From assembly GCA_004297075.1 (NCBI GenBank), contig SCVK01000396.1, positions 1 through 64,000 of the forward strand: DNA of 64,000 bases, written 5' to 3'. The position numbers and the translations under genes are program-made. The notes beneath the pieces are model-generated. The model was not told where the DNA came from. It saw only the letters and a list, made by a program, of their open reading frames with translations, and ran no database searches. The stretch is from Chitinophagaceae bacterium (lineage in GTDB: Bacteria > Bacteroidota > Bacteroidia > Chitinophagales > Chitinophagaceae). Positions 41,227-50,800 of this stretch are shown here, in pieces. Position 1 is the first letter of the stretch; every line of letters begins with the position of its first letter.

Positions 41227-44200
41227 TTATTGATTGGTGTAATAATTATATTGAATGACCGATTGATTATAAGCGTTCAGTACTTCCAGGTAATTTTTTT
41301 GAATGTCAATAGCCTGTGAAAGATACTGTGAGAGTTCAGCAAAACTTATTTCTCCTGCTTTATAAGCAAGTGAAGAAGCTTTAATGATCTCACCAGCCTG
41401 GTGCAGTCCTGTTTTCTCATAGAAGGATAACAAACTATTATTCTTATATACCTCCTTTTGTGATTGCAGTTGGCGTGTACCAAATTGCTGCTTCGCATAT
41501 TCCGATTGTTTTTGCTGAACCATTGCTTCTGCTTCTGCTGTTTTTACTTTACTCTTATAACTATTACCTCCGAATAAGGGAATTGCTGCACTAACGGAAA
41601 AGCCGGTAAACGGATCTGCCGCACCCCATACACGTTGCGTGAAAAACCTTCCTGAAAATTCCGGCTTGTTTTCATTTTTTACAACTGCGATACCGGCACT
41701 GGCAATATTGATATTCTGCGCCTGTAATCGTAATTCTGGATGGGTGCTGTCCAAAGGCATACCAACCGCCTGCAATTTTTGCACAGGTTGTAATGGTGGC
41801 ATGAGGCTTTCATTGCTATTAAGCAATTGCATCAGGGATTGTTGCTGTATCTGTATATCGCCTGCGTTCTGTTCGATGAATGCCTGCAATTCTCTTAACC
41901 GTGTGTTTGCAGCGATACTATCCAATCCCGGACTGTCACCGGTTTTTACTTTAAGCCTTGCCGCATTGCTTAATGCGCGGTAAATACTGTCGAGCCTTTG
42001 ATATAATTGCTCTTTGTCCTGTAAGTACCATAGCTGGTAATACACAGCGCGTACATCTCTTTTGATCTCAGCATCGATTACAGCAGTTCCTGCTTCGTAA
42101 TATTTCAACTGTTCTTGGTAGAGGTTTTTTTGCGCCTTGTATAAACCCGGCCACGCAAGCGCTTGTGAAACACCGACTTTCAATATGCCTGTTTTATCAC
42201 TTGGCCGCAGGTCCTCGTTCTCTGCAAATACGCCTGTTTTTGGAAGCAGGGTTGCGGTGTTTATCTGTGCCCTTCCCTTACTGATCTGCTGGCTGTTAAT
42301 TCCATATTGAAGATTATTTTTGGCCGACTCTATTGCTTCTCCAATACCCATCCTCTTCGGAGTGGTTTGCGATTGTGCAGGCAATGAAAACAATAGCCCT
42401 GCCATCACTGCTATCATTGTTGTGGTTGTTTTCGTCATTTTTTTCTTATGGTTAAAGAATATGATATACAGGCACGGTATCAATATTAATGTTAAGAATG
42501 TAGCTGTCAGCAATCCGCCTATCACAACCGTTGCCAGCGGTTTTTGCACTTCTGCACCGGCACCACTACTTAACGCCATCGGTAAAAATCCGAGTGATGC
42601 AACAGTGGCTGTCATAAGCACAGGACGCAAACGAAGCTTTGTTCCTTCCATAACCCTTTGCACAATGTTGTCCATCCCTTCTTTCTGTAACTGGTTAAAC
42701 GTGCTGATGAGTACAATGCCGTTTAGTACCGCTACGCCAAACAAGGCGATAAAACCAATACCTGCTGAAATGCTGAATGGCATGCCACGCAACAGCAAAG
42801 CAAATACACCACCTATTGCACTCATAGGTATGGCAGTAAAGATCAATGCCGCTTTTTTAGCGGAACGGAAAGTGAGGTACAGCATAAAAAATATCAGTAA
42901 CAGGGAAAGCGGAACCACAATCATTAACCTTGCACTGGCTTTTTGTAAATTCTCAAACGTTCCACCATAGGTATAATAATAACCCGCAGGCAGTTTTACT
43001 TTTGCAGCGAGTTGCGTTTGTGCATCTTTTACAACGGTTGCAACATCTCTGCCACTTACATTAAAACTCACGTAGATTCTTCGTTTGCCTGCTTCACGGC
43101 TGATCTGTGCTGGGCCTGTTTTAAAAGCAACAGCAGCAACCTGCGAAAGCGGGATCTGAGTGCCATCATGCATCGGTATATATAAATTGCCTACATCTTC
43201 GAGCGAGGTACGATGACTGCTGTCTAAGCGCAGCACCAGGTCAAACTTTCTTTCGTTCTCATAAACGGCTCCGGCCACTTCACCTGCAAACGCTGTACTG
43301 ATTATCTGGTTCACGTCGGCTATGTTGAGGCCATATCCTGATAGTCTTGCGCGGTCATACTCAACTGTGATCTGTGGTAGCCCATCAATCCTTTCCACTT
43401 GTGGTTGTGTAATGCCTTCAATGGGTTTGATCACATTAGCTACTTTGTCGGCGTAGGCCACCAATGTGTCTAAATTCTCTCCAAATATTTTGATCGCTAC
43501 ATCCTGCCTGATACCTGTCATGAGTTCGTTAAACCGCATTTGTATCGGTTGGCTCGGCTCTGCGATTACCCCTGGTATGGTCGATAATTTTTCACGCATA
43601 CTGTCAGCCAGCGCCATAAAATCATGCGTGGTGGTCCACTCTTTCTTGTCTTTAAGTATCACCATGAGATCTGACGCCTCGGGTGGCATCGGATCTGTGG
43701 CAACATCAGCGCTTCCTGTTTTTCCTACTACCATTTTCACCTCCGGGAATGTCTTCAACATACGCTCCGCCATCAAAACGGTTTCAACGGTTTGTGATAA
43801 AGAAGATCCCTGCGGTAAAACAAACTCAATGGCGTAATCCCCTTCCTCGAGAGTCGGAATAAATTCACCCCCCATGCTTTTGAAAACAAATACAGTGATA
43901 ACCATAATTGCGACAGCAATTCCGGTAAGTAGATATTTTAGTTTGATTGCTGCCTTGAGCAGCGGCTCATAAATACGGTGGAAAGAATCCATCATCCTGT
44001 CTGAAAAATTTCTTTTGTGGGTACCTTTCTTCGAAAGGAATACGGCACTCATCATCGGTATATAAGTAAGTGAGAGGATGAGTGCACCCAGTATGGCAAA
44101 ACCTACTGTTTCTGCCATGGGCCGAAACATTTTTCCTTCCACTCCCTGCAAAGAAAGTATTGGCAGGTAAACGATCAGGATGATGACCTGGCCGAATGCG

Positions 44201-45546
44201 GCAGAACTCATCATTTTTTTAGCACTGTCTTCTACAGCGATATCCATTTCTGTTTTGGTAAGCCTGCCTGTTATTTTTTTAGCGGCGATAAAATGCAGTG
44301 ATGCCTCCACGATGATCACCGCTCCGTCCACGATAAGCCCGAAGTCGATTGCCCCCAGGCTCATCAAGTTGGCGCTTACGCCAAACAAATTCATGAGAGC
44401 GAGCGCGAACAGCAGTGATAAAGGAATAGCAGATGCCACAATCAAACCTGCGCGTAAGTTTCCTAAGAATAAAACCAGTACGAGTATTACGATCAATGCA
44501 CCTTCAATCAGGTTTGTTTTTACCGTATTAATCGCCCGGTTGATCAGGTTGGTACGATCCAGGAATGGTTCGATTATCACATCGGCTGGAAGAGAAGACT
44601 CTACTGTTGCCATACGTTCTTTTACAGCCGCAACCACCGAAGCGCTGTTTGCTCCTTTCATCATCAGCACCAGCCCGCCTACAACTTCTTTCTCACCATC
44701 GAAGGTCATCGCACCGTAACGTGGAGGAGAGCCAAACTGTACTTTGGCAACATCGCGTATCAATACTGGTATATTACTTCCCTGGTGCTTGATCACAATA
44801 TTTTCGATATCTGCAAATGACCTGATCAGCCCAACGCCACGAATGAAATAAGCATTTGGCTTCCGGTCTATGTAAGCTCCACCTGTATTCTCGTTATTTT
44901 TTTCCAATGCGGTAAAAATCTCCGGGATAGTGACGTTCATGGCTTTCAACCTTTCGGGGTTAACGGCCACTTCGTATTGCTTCGTAATCCCACCAAATCC
45001 AGTTACTTCGGCTACGCCTGGAATACCACTTAACTGGCGTGCAACGATCCAGTCTTGCAAGGTTCGCAGATCCATAGCAGAATATTTTGCTTCACTGCCT
45101 TTTCTGGGATGGATAACATATTGGTACACCTCGCCGAGTCCTGTAGTAACAGGACCCATCTCCGGTTTGCCGGCCCCTTTTGGAATTTGCTCCTCTGCTT
45201 CTTTTAATTTTTCGGAGATCATCTGTCTTGCGAAATACACGTTGATGTTTTCGTTAAAGACAATGGTGATCACGCTCAATCCAAAACGTGAGAAGGAACG
45301 CATTTCAACGATACCCTGCACATTGGATAGTGCTTTCTCCACAGGATAAGTGATGAACTGTTCCACTTCCTGCGCCGCAAGTGTCGGGGCGCGTGTAATG
45401 ACCTGCACCTGGTTATTGGTTACATCGGGAAGTGCATCTACGGGTATTCGTGCGGCACTCCAAATACCCCAAACAATCAATGCGAAAGTGAATACTGCAA
45501 TGATTACTTTATTCTTAATACTAAAATGAATGATCTTATTCAACAT
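41227..45546 (-). CDS. czcA: CusA/CzcA heavy-metal RND pump fused to a TolC-like channel
   Basis: A 1439-aa polyprotein in a single frame. Residues 1-1036 are a CzcA/CusA-type RND pump with 12 membrane segments (IPVDALPDVTNNQVQVITRA, MSLGAIDFGLIVDGAVIIVE, PMSAIGGVFALLLRGMPFSI). Residue 1037 is a Met that starts a second export signal (TTTTMIAVMAGLLFSLPAQS), followed by a TolC/CzcC-like outer membrane efflux domain to 1439 (EIKRDVRAVYYQLWYLQDKE, AGEISFAELSQYLSQAIDIQ). Such fusions occur in Bacteroidota. The link would need cleavage or a second translocation step for the channel to reach the outer membrane. Likely substrates are Cu, Ag, Zn, Co or Cd. Confidence 0.93.
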   Translation of the reverse strand: MLNKIIHFSIKNKVIIAVFTFALIVWGIWSAARIPVDALPDVTNNQVQVITRAPTLAAQEVEQFITYPVEKALSNVQGIVEMRSFSRFGLSVITIVFNENINVYFARQMISEKLKEAEEQIPKGAGKPEMGPVTTGLGEVYQYVIHPRKGSEAKYSAMDLRTLQDWIVARQLSGIPGVAEVTGFGGITKQYEVAVNPERLKAMNVTIPEIFTALEKNNENTGGAYIDRKPNAYFIRGVGLIRSFADIENIVIKHQGSNIPVLIRDVAKVQFGSPPRYGAMTFDGEKEVVGGLVLMMKGANSASVVAAVKERMATVESSLPADVIIEPFLDRTNLINRAINTVKTNLIEGALIVILVLVLFLGNLRAGLIVASAIPLSLLFALALMNLFGVSANLMSLGAIDFGLIVDGAVIIVEASLHFIAAKKITGRLTKTEMDIAVEDSAKKMMSSAAFGQVIILIVYLPILSLQGVEGKMFRPMAETVGFAILGALILSLTYIPMMSAVFLSKKGTHKRNFSDRMMDSFHRIYEPLLKAAIKLKYLLTGIAVAIMVITVFVFKSMGGEFIPTLEEGDYAIEFVLPQGSSLSQTVETVLMAERMLKTFPEVKMVVGKTGSADVATDPMPPEASDLMVILKDKKEWTTTHDFMALADSMREKLSTIPGVIAEPSQPIQMRFNELMTGIRQDVAIKIFGENLDTLVAYADKVANVIKPIEGITQPQVERIDGLPQITVEYDRARLSGYGLNIADVNQIISTAFAGEVAGAVYENERKFDLVLRLDSSHRTSLEDVGNLYIPMHDGTQIPLSQVAAVAFKTGPAQISREAGKRRIYVSFNVSGRDVATVVKDAQTQLAAKVKLPAGYYYTYGGTFENLQKASARLMIVVPLSLLLIFFMLYLTFRSAKKAALIFTAIPMSAIGGVFALLLRGMPFSISAGIGFIALFGVAVLNGIVLISTFNQLQKEGMDNIVQRVMEGTKLRLRPVLMTATVASLGFLPMALSSGAGAEVQKPLATVVIGGLLTATFLTLILIPCLYIIFFNHKKKMTKTTTTMIAVMAGLLFSLPAQSQTTPKRMGIGEAIESAKNNLQYGINSQQISKGRAQINTATLLPKTGVFAENEDLRPSDKTGILKVGVSQALAWPGLYKAQKNLYQEQLKYYEAGTAVIDAEIKRDVRAVYYQLWYLQDKEQLYQRLDSIYRALSNAARLKVKTGDSPGLDSIAANTRLRELQAFIEQNAGDIQIQQQSLMQLLNSNESLMPPLQPVQKLQAVGMPLDSTHPELRLQAQNINIASAGIAVVKNENKPEFSGRFFTQRVWGAADPFTGFSVSAAIPLFGGNSYKSKVKTAEAEAMVQQKQSEYAKQQFGTRQLQSQKEVYKNNSLLSFYEKTGLHQAGEIIKASSLAYKAGEISFAELSQYLSQAIDIQKNYLEVLNAYNQSVIQYNYYTNQ

Positions 45547-45627
45547 AGTTACGCCTTGTTACAAATGAATAATGCATACGCCCACGACCTTAGCGGTTGC
45601 AGGGTAAACGATTAAGAAACAATAAGG

Positions 45628-45951
45628 TTATACTAATTGAGGCGGCTGCCAGATCTGCTGCAATACATTTTGCAGGGAGAAGGATTGAAGGGCTGCTTGT
45701 TTGACAATAGTCAATGTCTCAATGGGAGAAGAAGTGTAGACGACCCTTTGTGCAGGTGCTCTTTGTCCGCAGCAATTGCAGGAACAAAAAGGTGGACAGG
45801 TTTCGTTGTTATTATCGTGATCCTGATCCTGTGAATGTGAGGAGGTGATAGAGGCTTGACCTGTAATCATATTACTACCATCCGTGTCCACACAGGGCAT
45901 GCAGGCAAGGATCAGGAAGTAAATGGGTAAAAGGGTGGTCAGCCTTTTCAT
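45628..45951 (-). CDS. DUF6660-like small exported Cys-rich protein
   Basis: A protein of about 107 aa. The start at MKRLTTLLPIYFLILACMPC gives a signal peptide; the longer 129-codon frame adds atypical residues. It contains CVDTDGSN, His/Asp/Asn-rich SHSQDQDHDNNNE and a compact CPPFCSCNCCG cluster, which could bind metal. This kind of protein recurs beside Bacteroidota CzcA operons. It lies 81 bp upstream of the CzcA start and may be co-transcribed with it. Confidence 0.75.
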   Translation of the reverse strand: MKRLTTLLPIYFLILACMPCVDTDGSNMITGQASITSSHSQDQDHDNNNETCPPFCSCNCCGQRAPAQRVVYTSSPIETLTIVKQAALQSFSLQNVLQQIWQPPQLV

Positions 45952-46029
45952 AGCGCAAAGATATTCAGTCTGTCGGGAAATTAATATGTTTTTTACGCAT
46001 CCTGGCTGCATATTCAACCTCTCCTTTGG

Positions 46030-46617
46030 CTAACAACAGCTCTCCCCGGCCTGTATTGGCGGACATTTCACTGTTCCGTAACTACAAAAAACACAACAGT
46101 CACCTTGTTTTGGTTGTAAGCGTGTTTTGCAGTTTTCGCATTCGTAAAAAAAAGTACATGCATTCGTTGGCATTACTTCTTCTTTTGAATGCCCGCACAC
46201 AGGGCAAGTAATGGTGGATCGCAATTCAATTTCATTTGTATTGTGCAGCCGGTTTCTTTGAAGATTCCAAAGGGTTGCAACCAACATACCGAACATACCG
46301 GTGTAGAGAAAATATAGCCAATAGTCTCCATCATTAAAATGATATGCATAAAAGATTAAGAGTCCGCTGGGAACAGCAACTGCCAATGGGTACAGGCAAC
46401 CATGTTTTCGGTAAGAAATGTAAAGCCCCAATACTGAAACCAATACCATCGTCTGAAAGATCCAAAAGGTCCAGCCTCCAAAAAGTTCGGCACTGCCAAG
46501 TCCAAGTGCGGAGGCTCCAAATGCAAAAAGTGGGAAACAGCAAGGTGAAAAAAATGCAGTGAGAAACAACCCTGCCGTTCCCAACTTGTCAATGTTTTTT
46601 GATATTTTAAAAGTCAT
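46030..46617 (-). CDS. MerC-like membrane protein with zinc-ribbon C-terminus
   Basis: A membrane protein of about 195 aa. The N-terminal half resembles MerC mercury transport proteins, with the CC pair in FFSPCCFPLFAFG and four membrane segments. The C-terminal tail is soluble and Cys-rich: TITCPVCGHSKEE, YECENCKTRLQPK, then GDCCVFCSYGTVKCPPIQ. In MerC the pairs pass Hg(II); here the substrate is not defined and may be copper or another soft metal. It lies 17 bp downstream of the barrel gene. Confidence 0.8.
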   Translation of the reverse strand: MTFKISKNIDKLGTAGLFLTAFFSPCCFPLFAFGASALGLGSAELFGGWTFWIFQTMVLVSVLGLYISYRKHGCLYPLAVAVPSGLLIFYAYHFNDGDYWLYFLYTGMFGMLVATLWNLQRNRLHNTNEIELRSTITCPVCGHSKEEVMPTNACTFFYECENCKTRLQPKQGDCCVFCSYGTVKCPPIQAGESCC

Positions 46618-46634
46618 TTGGATTTCTCCCACAC

Positions 46635-47444
46635 TTAAAACGCATTAAACAAATTGTATTCAAACCGGATAAACAAACCGTTCGGGGCTGTGCGGTAAAG
46701 CGAACTGCTCAATTGTTGCCGATAACCTATGTCAACCCTTGCAACACTATTAAAGATAAGCTGCATTGAAGGAGCAATATCCATATAATATTTGCCGGAC
46801 CCGAGATTAAATTGATTTAAGAATTCCAGCATTAAATTAAGATTGGTCTGTTTATAGTCCGTGTACTCTTTGGGTAACATTAATTTTCCTACTGACAATG
46901 TGTAGTTGATCGCCTGTCTGTTGAGGTTACCGTAAGGGAATTTATTATTGCTGCCATTATCCAATGCTTTGATAAATGATACACCCGATGAGATAGCCAC
47001 TTTATGAAGCAATTGAGTAGCTACAACACCAGCCTCAAAACCAGTGTTATGTCCGTATAGGTTGATCTCTTCCTGGTGAATATCGCTTTTATTAAAACTA
47101 TACCTCCCGAAAGCTGCCATGCGAAAATGTTTCTGCACTTCATCATTACTCAGGAAGCGGTATTTTCCATAGATACTGCCACCTTCCATTACTAACCCTT
47201 TGTTTCGGTTCGATAAAAAAGCATCAACGTGAACCATGATATTCCTGGAAACACCGAGCATGATCTCCGGAACCAGGTGATAATTTGTTTTGGCTGTGTA
47301 AGATTCGGACATGATGAAATTATTCAGCCGTAGCCCGATACTTTTGGCAGCCATATTGCTGGCCGGTTCTGTATATACATATAGTTCCTGCGCCATGCTG
47401 CTGAATGAAATCAGCAACAGCGCAGTAATTAGTCTGGTCTTCAT
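46635..47444 (-). CDS. Outer membrane barrel-like protein of unknown function
   Basis: A 269-aa exported protein with a signal peptide (MKTRLITALLLISFSSMAQ) and many alternating beta strands ending in an aromatic (FEYNLFNAF), as in outer membrane barrels. Segments such as HLVPEIMLGVSRNIMVHVDA and YTLSVGKLMLPKEYTDYKQT resemble DUF-type Bacteroidota barrels encoded in metal efflux loci. Substrate and role unknown. Confidence 0.7.
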   Translation of the reverse strand: MKTRLITALLLISFSSMAQELYVYTEPASNMAAKSIGLRLNNFIMSESYTAKTNYHLVPEIMLGVSRNIMVHVDAFLSNRNKGLVMEGGSIYGKYRFLSNDEVQKHFRMAAFGRYSFNKSDIHQEEINLYGHNTGFEAGVVATQLLHKVAISSGVSFIKALDNGSNNKFPYGNLNRQAINYTLSVGKLMLPKEYTDYKQTNLNLMLEFLNQFNLGSGKYYMDIAPSMQLIFNSVARVDIGYRQQLSSSLYRTAPNGLFIRFEYNLFNAF

Positions 47445-47486
47445 ATAAAAAATTAAAGGGCTTTGCGGTTAAGCAAAGCCCAATGA

Positions 47487-47975
47487 TTAAATGGTTACAT
47501 TATACACGCCGTTTCCGCTTGTTGGGGCAAGGAGTGTATTTTTCTTAAAATCTTTTGATGACACAAAACCTTTGTCTACTATTCTTATCTGTTTTGCGCC
47601 ATTCAAAGATTTTTCTTTTGCATTAAGAATATAGAAGGTCTTATCCCCGATTTTAACTGGCTCGTTTTCTTTTATGGTTGTGTTATTGAAATTCACAAAA
47701 GCGATAAAGCTTGCAACCGTAAATCCTGCATCTTCCACCTTCTTTTTCAGTTTATCGAAATTAACAGAAGAACCGTCTTTAAAGGTTATTTCAAATGTGG
47801 AGGTTTTGATATTCGGGTTTACATTCTGGACAAAATCAATTGTCTTTAAAGCCTTATTGATTGAGTTGCTGCACATACTACAAGTTAAACCACTTGCCTG
47901 TAGAGACACTTTAGAAACCTGTGCATGGGTTGTTACAGAAATGATGGCGGCTATTAAAAAAAGAATTGTTTTCAT
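47487..47975 (-). CDS. Exported HMA-domain protein
   Basis: A 162-aa protein with a signal peptide (MKTILFLIAAIISVTTHA) and an HMA metal-binding domain with the CxxC motif GLTCSMCSNSINKAL. After about residue 95 a second, beta-rich region (KIGDKTFYILNAKEKSLNGA) of unknown fold follows. Unlike cytoplasmic copper chaperones it is periplasmic and probably buffers copper or silver there. Confidence 0.85.
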   Translation of the reverse strand: MKTILFLIAAIISVTTHAQVSKVSLQASGLTCSMCSNSINKALKTIDFVQNVNPNIKTSTFEITFKDGSSVNFDKLKKKVEDAGFTVASFIAFVNFNNTTIKENEPVKIGDKTFYILNAKEKSLNGAKQIRIVDKGFVSSKDFKKNTLLAPTSGNGVYNVTI

Positions 47976-48014
47976 GACTCGAAATTTAGATGACGGGTTT
48001 ATAAAATAGAGTAC

Positions 48015-48470
48015 TTAATTTTTTGATTTTGGCTTTGCTGCAGTTAATGCCATGCCACACTTTGAACATTTACCGGGTTTATCGCTTGTAACATCCGCGT
48101 GCATGGGACATTTGTAGCCATTCATTACTTCCATTTTCATTTGTTCTTTTTTGGAAAGGTTTAGATTCATTCCGCATTTGGAACATTGGCCCGGTTTATC
48201 ACTTGTTACTTCCGGATGCATTGTGCAGGCATATTTTACAACACCTGCTTTCATCAACTCTTTTTTGGAGAGATTCAGCGCCATGCCGCATTTAGCACAC
48301 TTTCCCGGCTTATCACTGGTTTCTTCTGGGTGCATCGGGCATGTATAGCTTACAAGGGTAACGGACGGTTTTGCATCTTTGATGCGATCAGATTTATTGC
48401 TTTGCGCGTTAACTGATTGAATAGTTGCGAGTGCAATAAGCATCGCAAAAAGTATTTGAAACTTTTTCAT
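48015..48470 (-). CDS. Exported protein with three heavy-metal-binding domains
   Basis: A protein of about 151 aa with a signal peptide and three copies of the HMBD/YHS-like unit YxCxMH-x10-CxKCGM (start of copies near YTCPMHPEETS, YACTMHPEVTS and YKCPMHADVTS). The same unit is found in the ATPase at 54860 and the multicopper oxidase at 51417. These units bind divalent or monovalent metal through Cys and Met/His. It probably sequesters copper in the periplasm. Confidence 0.88.
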   Translation of the reverse strand: MKKFQILFAMLIALATIQSVNAQSNKSDRIKDAKPSVTLVSYTCPMHPEETSDKPGKCAKCGMALNLSKKELMKAGVVKYACTMHPEVTSDKPGQCSKCGMNLNLSKKEQMKMEVMNGYKCPMHADVTSDKPGKCSKCGMALTAAKPKSKN

Positions 48471-48568
48471 TTGTAAATATTTTATCAATGATTGAATAGT
48501 AGAGAAACCGACATTATGGAAATGCCTTTTACCCGCGAGAGGCGGGCATTACATTGCAAAAAGAAGAA

Positions 48569-48955
48569 TCAAATACGGAAATTACAGTTGCGGATAAAAA
48601 TGGGTATCGTTCCCACACCGGGTGGTGCGTGAGATACGGGGTAGCTAATTGAAAGTGAGGAATGATCACTATATGAAAAATAGTATGGGACAATTATCTC
48701 TGAAACAACAGATAAAAATTGGAAAGATGATTCGGATATTTTCTGGTCCTTTTCGATCTGTAGTTTTTTCTGTTCATCTTTACAGCAACCTTTGTGACCA
48801 GCTTTTTCCATGCCGCAACTGCCACAGGTGCCTTTTTGCTCCTGTTTCAGATCTACTGTCATCAGTTTACCCATGCAATAATGCATGTTGATAGTAGCAC
48901 CGCTTGAGACGGTGATGTATACGACAGCTAATATGGTTACCAGTAGTTTTTTCAT
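48569..48955 (-). CDS. HYC_CC_PP-family protein
   Basis: A 128-aa exported protein with the motif HYC in INMHYCMGKL, a CC pair in GHKGCCKDEQ and a PP pair in SHAPPGVG, the signature of a Bacteroidota copper-locus family. A CGSCGMEKAGHKG segment adds metal ligands. The family is uncharacterised; copper binding is likely. It stands alone, transcribed on the minus strand 140 bp before the BNR-repeat gene. Confidence 0.82.
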   Translation of the reverse strand: MKKLLVTILAVVYITVSSGATINMHYCMGKLMTVDLKQEQKGTCGSCGMEKAGHKGCCKDEQKKLQIEKDQKISESSFQFLSVVSEIIVPYYFSYSDHSSLSISYPVSHAPPGVGTIPIFIRNCNFRI

Positions 48956-49095
48956 GACTATCCTTATCTAAAGGTATATTTTTTTCTTCCTATCCATGCA
49001 AAATGCAATGTTAAGATATCAAATACCTTGTGCTTACTCCTTAGACATAATTTTCGTTGTAACCTTACAACAAAGTGTTTTTCTTCCAAAGCTTG

Positions 49096-50292
49096 TTATA
49101 GGGCAAGTCGTGCTGTACTGATTTTTTTCAATTTATCATCTGTCCATGCAAATACAATGCTGTTAACGGATTTCGTCATTTGCGGGAACCCGCTGGATCT
49201 TGATTGTGAGGAAGAAGCAATTGTGATAGAAGGTTCCTTTGTTCCGTCAGCATGAACTTTAGCAGCCTTTATCGCATCCCCTTCCATCCAACTCACCATA
49301 GCTGTTTTGTCATCGAGTAGGATAATATCGACACGGCCAATCGTCTCGCCCCCATCAACACGGATCGGGGCACCGAAGGTTGCGCCACCATCTTGTGAGA
49401 AAACAACACTTACCTGACCTTTTTTATCCGGTGATGTGAACCTTGCTACTGCCATGTTATTGCCGCGGGCGTCTACTCTTGGCCCATTTACGGGACAACC
49501 CGCGATCGTCCAATTGTCCTGAACAATAGTTTTGGGTTCTGTCCATTGACCATTGACAAAACGGACGATAGCGATATCCCTGATTTCCGATTCAGAACGG
49601 TCACGATACATAACAACAGGGCCATTTGCTGTGATGGCGGCTGTTGTCTGGCAGCAATCGCAAACCCTGTTATCGAGTTCCCATTCTGAAAGTTTTGTTC
49701 CTAACTTATCAATAATTGCAGCCCTCAATGTCATTTGGCCATGGTGTCCTCCACTATGACCACCTACCTCTTGCGAAGCGGCATTTCTTCCATCAAGCCA
49801 TGCAACAAAAAAATTGTTTCCGTATGGAATGAGTGATACAAATCCATGTTCCGCCTTTTTTCCATCTTCGTTCAGGATCTTTGGCGTGCTCCAGATAGTA
49901 CCACCATCTTTAGAGGTGACCAGTTTTACATCATAGGTGTATTTTCCTTTTTCACTTCTCTCAAGAAAATGAGCGATCATACCACCGGATCCATCAGAAG
50001 CAAGCATCGGATAATCTGCCCAGTTAATAAACCAGTTGTCACCGGAACTGATGACAGTTGGCTTTGACCATGCACCATCGTTCAGCCGCGAAAAACTCAG
50101 TGTACTTTTTTCCTTTCCTTTTTCAACCCATGAGAGAAAAGTAACGCCAGCAGAATCGGTAAACAAATAAGGTTCCCCGCTTACAGAATCTACCGCTAAT
50201 GCAAGCGCCGACAGGTTGCTTTGTTTTTTTGATGGATTATCGCAGGCAATGACCAATATGGTTATTGCCAGAAAGGTTAGTAGTTTAGTCAT
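49096..50292 (-). CDS. BNR/sialidase-fold lipoprotein in the copper operon
   Basis: A 398-aa lipoprotein (lipobox LVIAC) with a beta-propeller pattern including Asp-box-like SKDGGTIW and SQDGGATF. It also has metal-ligand-rich segments: GGHSGGHHGQ, VCDCCQTT and AGCPVNGPR. It has no sialidase catalytic triad evident. It overlaps the TlpA gene by 8 bp and is the last gene of the copper operon. The propeller with Cys/His insertions suggests a copper-handling outer membrane or periplasmic protein; the function is not established. Confidence 0.75.
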   Translation of the reverse strand: MTKLLTFLAITILVIACDNPSKKQSNLSALALAVDSVSGEPYLFTDSAGVTFLSWVEKGKEKSTLSFSRLNDGAWSKPTVISSGDNWFINWADYPMLASDGSGGMIAHFLERSEKGKYTYDVKLVTSKDGGTIWSTPKILNEDGKKAEHGFVSLIPYGNNFFVAWLDGRNAASQEVGGHSGGHHGQMTLRAAIIDKLGTKLSEWELDNRVCDCCQTTAAITANGPVVMYRDRSESEIRDIAIVRFVNGQWTEPKTIVQDNWTIAGCPVNGPRVDARGNNMAVARFTSPDKKGQVSVVFSQDGGATFGAPIRVDGGETIGRVDIILLDDKTAMVSWMEGDAIKAAKVHADGTKEPSITIASSSQSRSSGFPQMTKSVNSIVFAWTDDKLKKISTARLAL

Positions 50293-50800
50293 GTTGTTTG
50301 GTAATTTTTAAGATCATCCTGATATTGTTACTATCATCCCAATTTCGCGTACCCATTTCTGAAAAGACAAGCTTGCCCTGCGGATTAAAAATCAGGGTTG
50401 TCGGCAACGCCTGGACATTTAATTCTTCCATATTTTCAATATGGGTATACACAAATTTATAAGGATGTGATATGCGGAAATCGTGGGTTTCTGCCGCTGT
50501 TTCACCTGATGCCAATAAAAATATTACCGGTGCGCTACTAAGAATGTTCTGCGCTTTTTGGATAGAAGGCATTTCCTCAACACAGGGTTTACACCAGGTC
50601 GCCCAAAGATTTATGAAAACTGTTTTCCCTTTGTATTTTCCCATATCCAATGGCTTGCCGTTCGAATCCTTTAGTACCAGATTGTTAATTCCATAACTAT
50701 CATTTGTGTAATACACCGGTGGAGTTTTATCCGGTTCCCGGCAACCAAGTACTCCCAGTAATAATAAAGTGCAACTTTGTATGACTCGCATTTTCACCAA
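50285..50800 (-). CDS. TlpA-like thiol-disulfide lipoprotein
   Basis: A 171-aa periplasmic thioredoxin-fold protein with the redox motif WCKPC in NLWATWCKPCVEEMPSIQKA and a lipobox near LGC. It probably reduces or rearranges disulfides in copper proteins. It overlaps DUF2911 upstream (7 bp) and the BNR gene downstream (8 bp), so the three are translated as a unit. Confidence 0.88.
   Translation of the reverse strand: MVKMRVIQSCTLLLLGVLGCREPDKTPPVYYTNDSYGINNLVLKDSNGKPLDMGKYKGKTVFINLWATWCKPCVEEMPSIQKAQNILSSAPVIFLLASGETAAETHDFRISHPYKFVYTHIENMEELNVQALPTTLIFNPQGKLVFSEMGTRNWDDSNNIRMILKITKQHD

Noticed and set aside
48481-48568. Short hairpin CCCGC/GCGGG after the HYC_CC_PP gene as terminator
   Set aside because: Only a 5-bp stem with no T-tract in the transcribed direction, so support is too weak.
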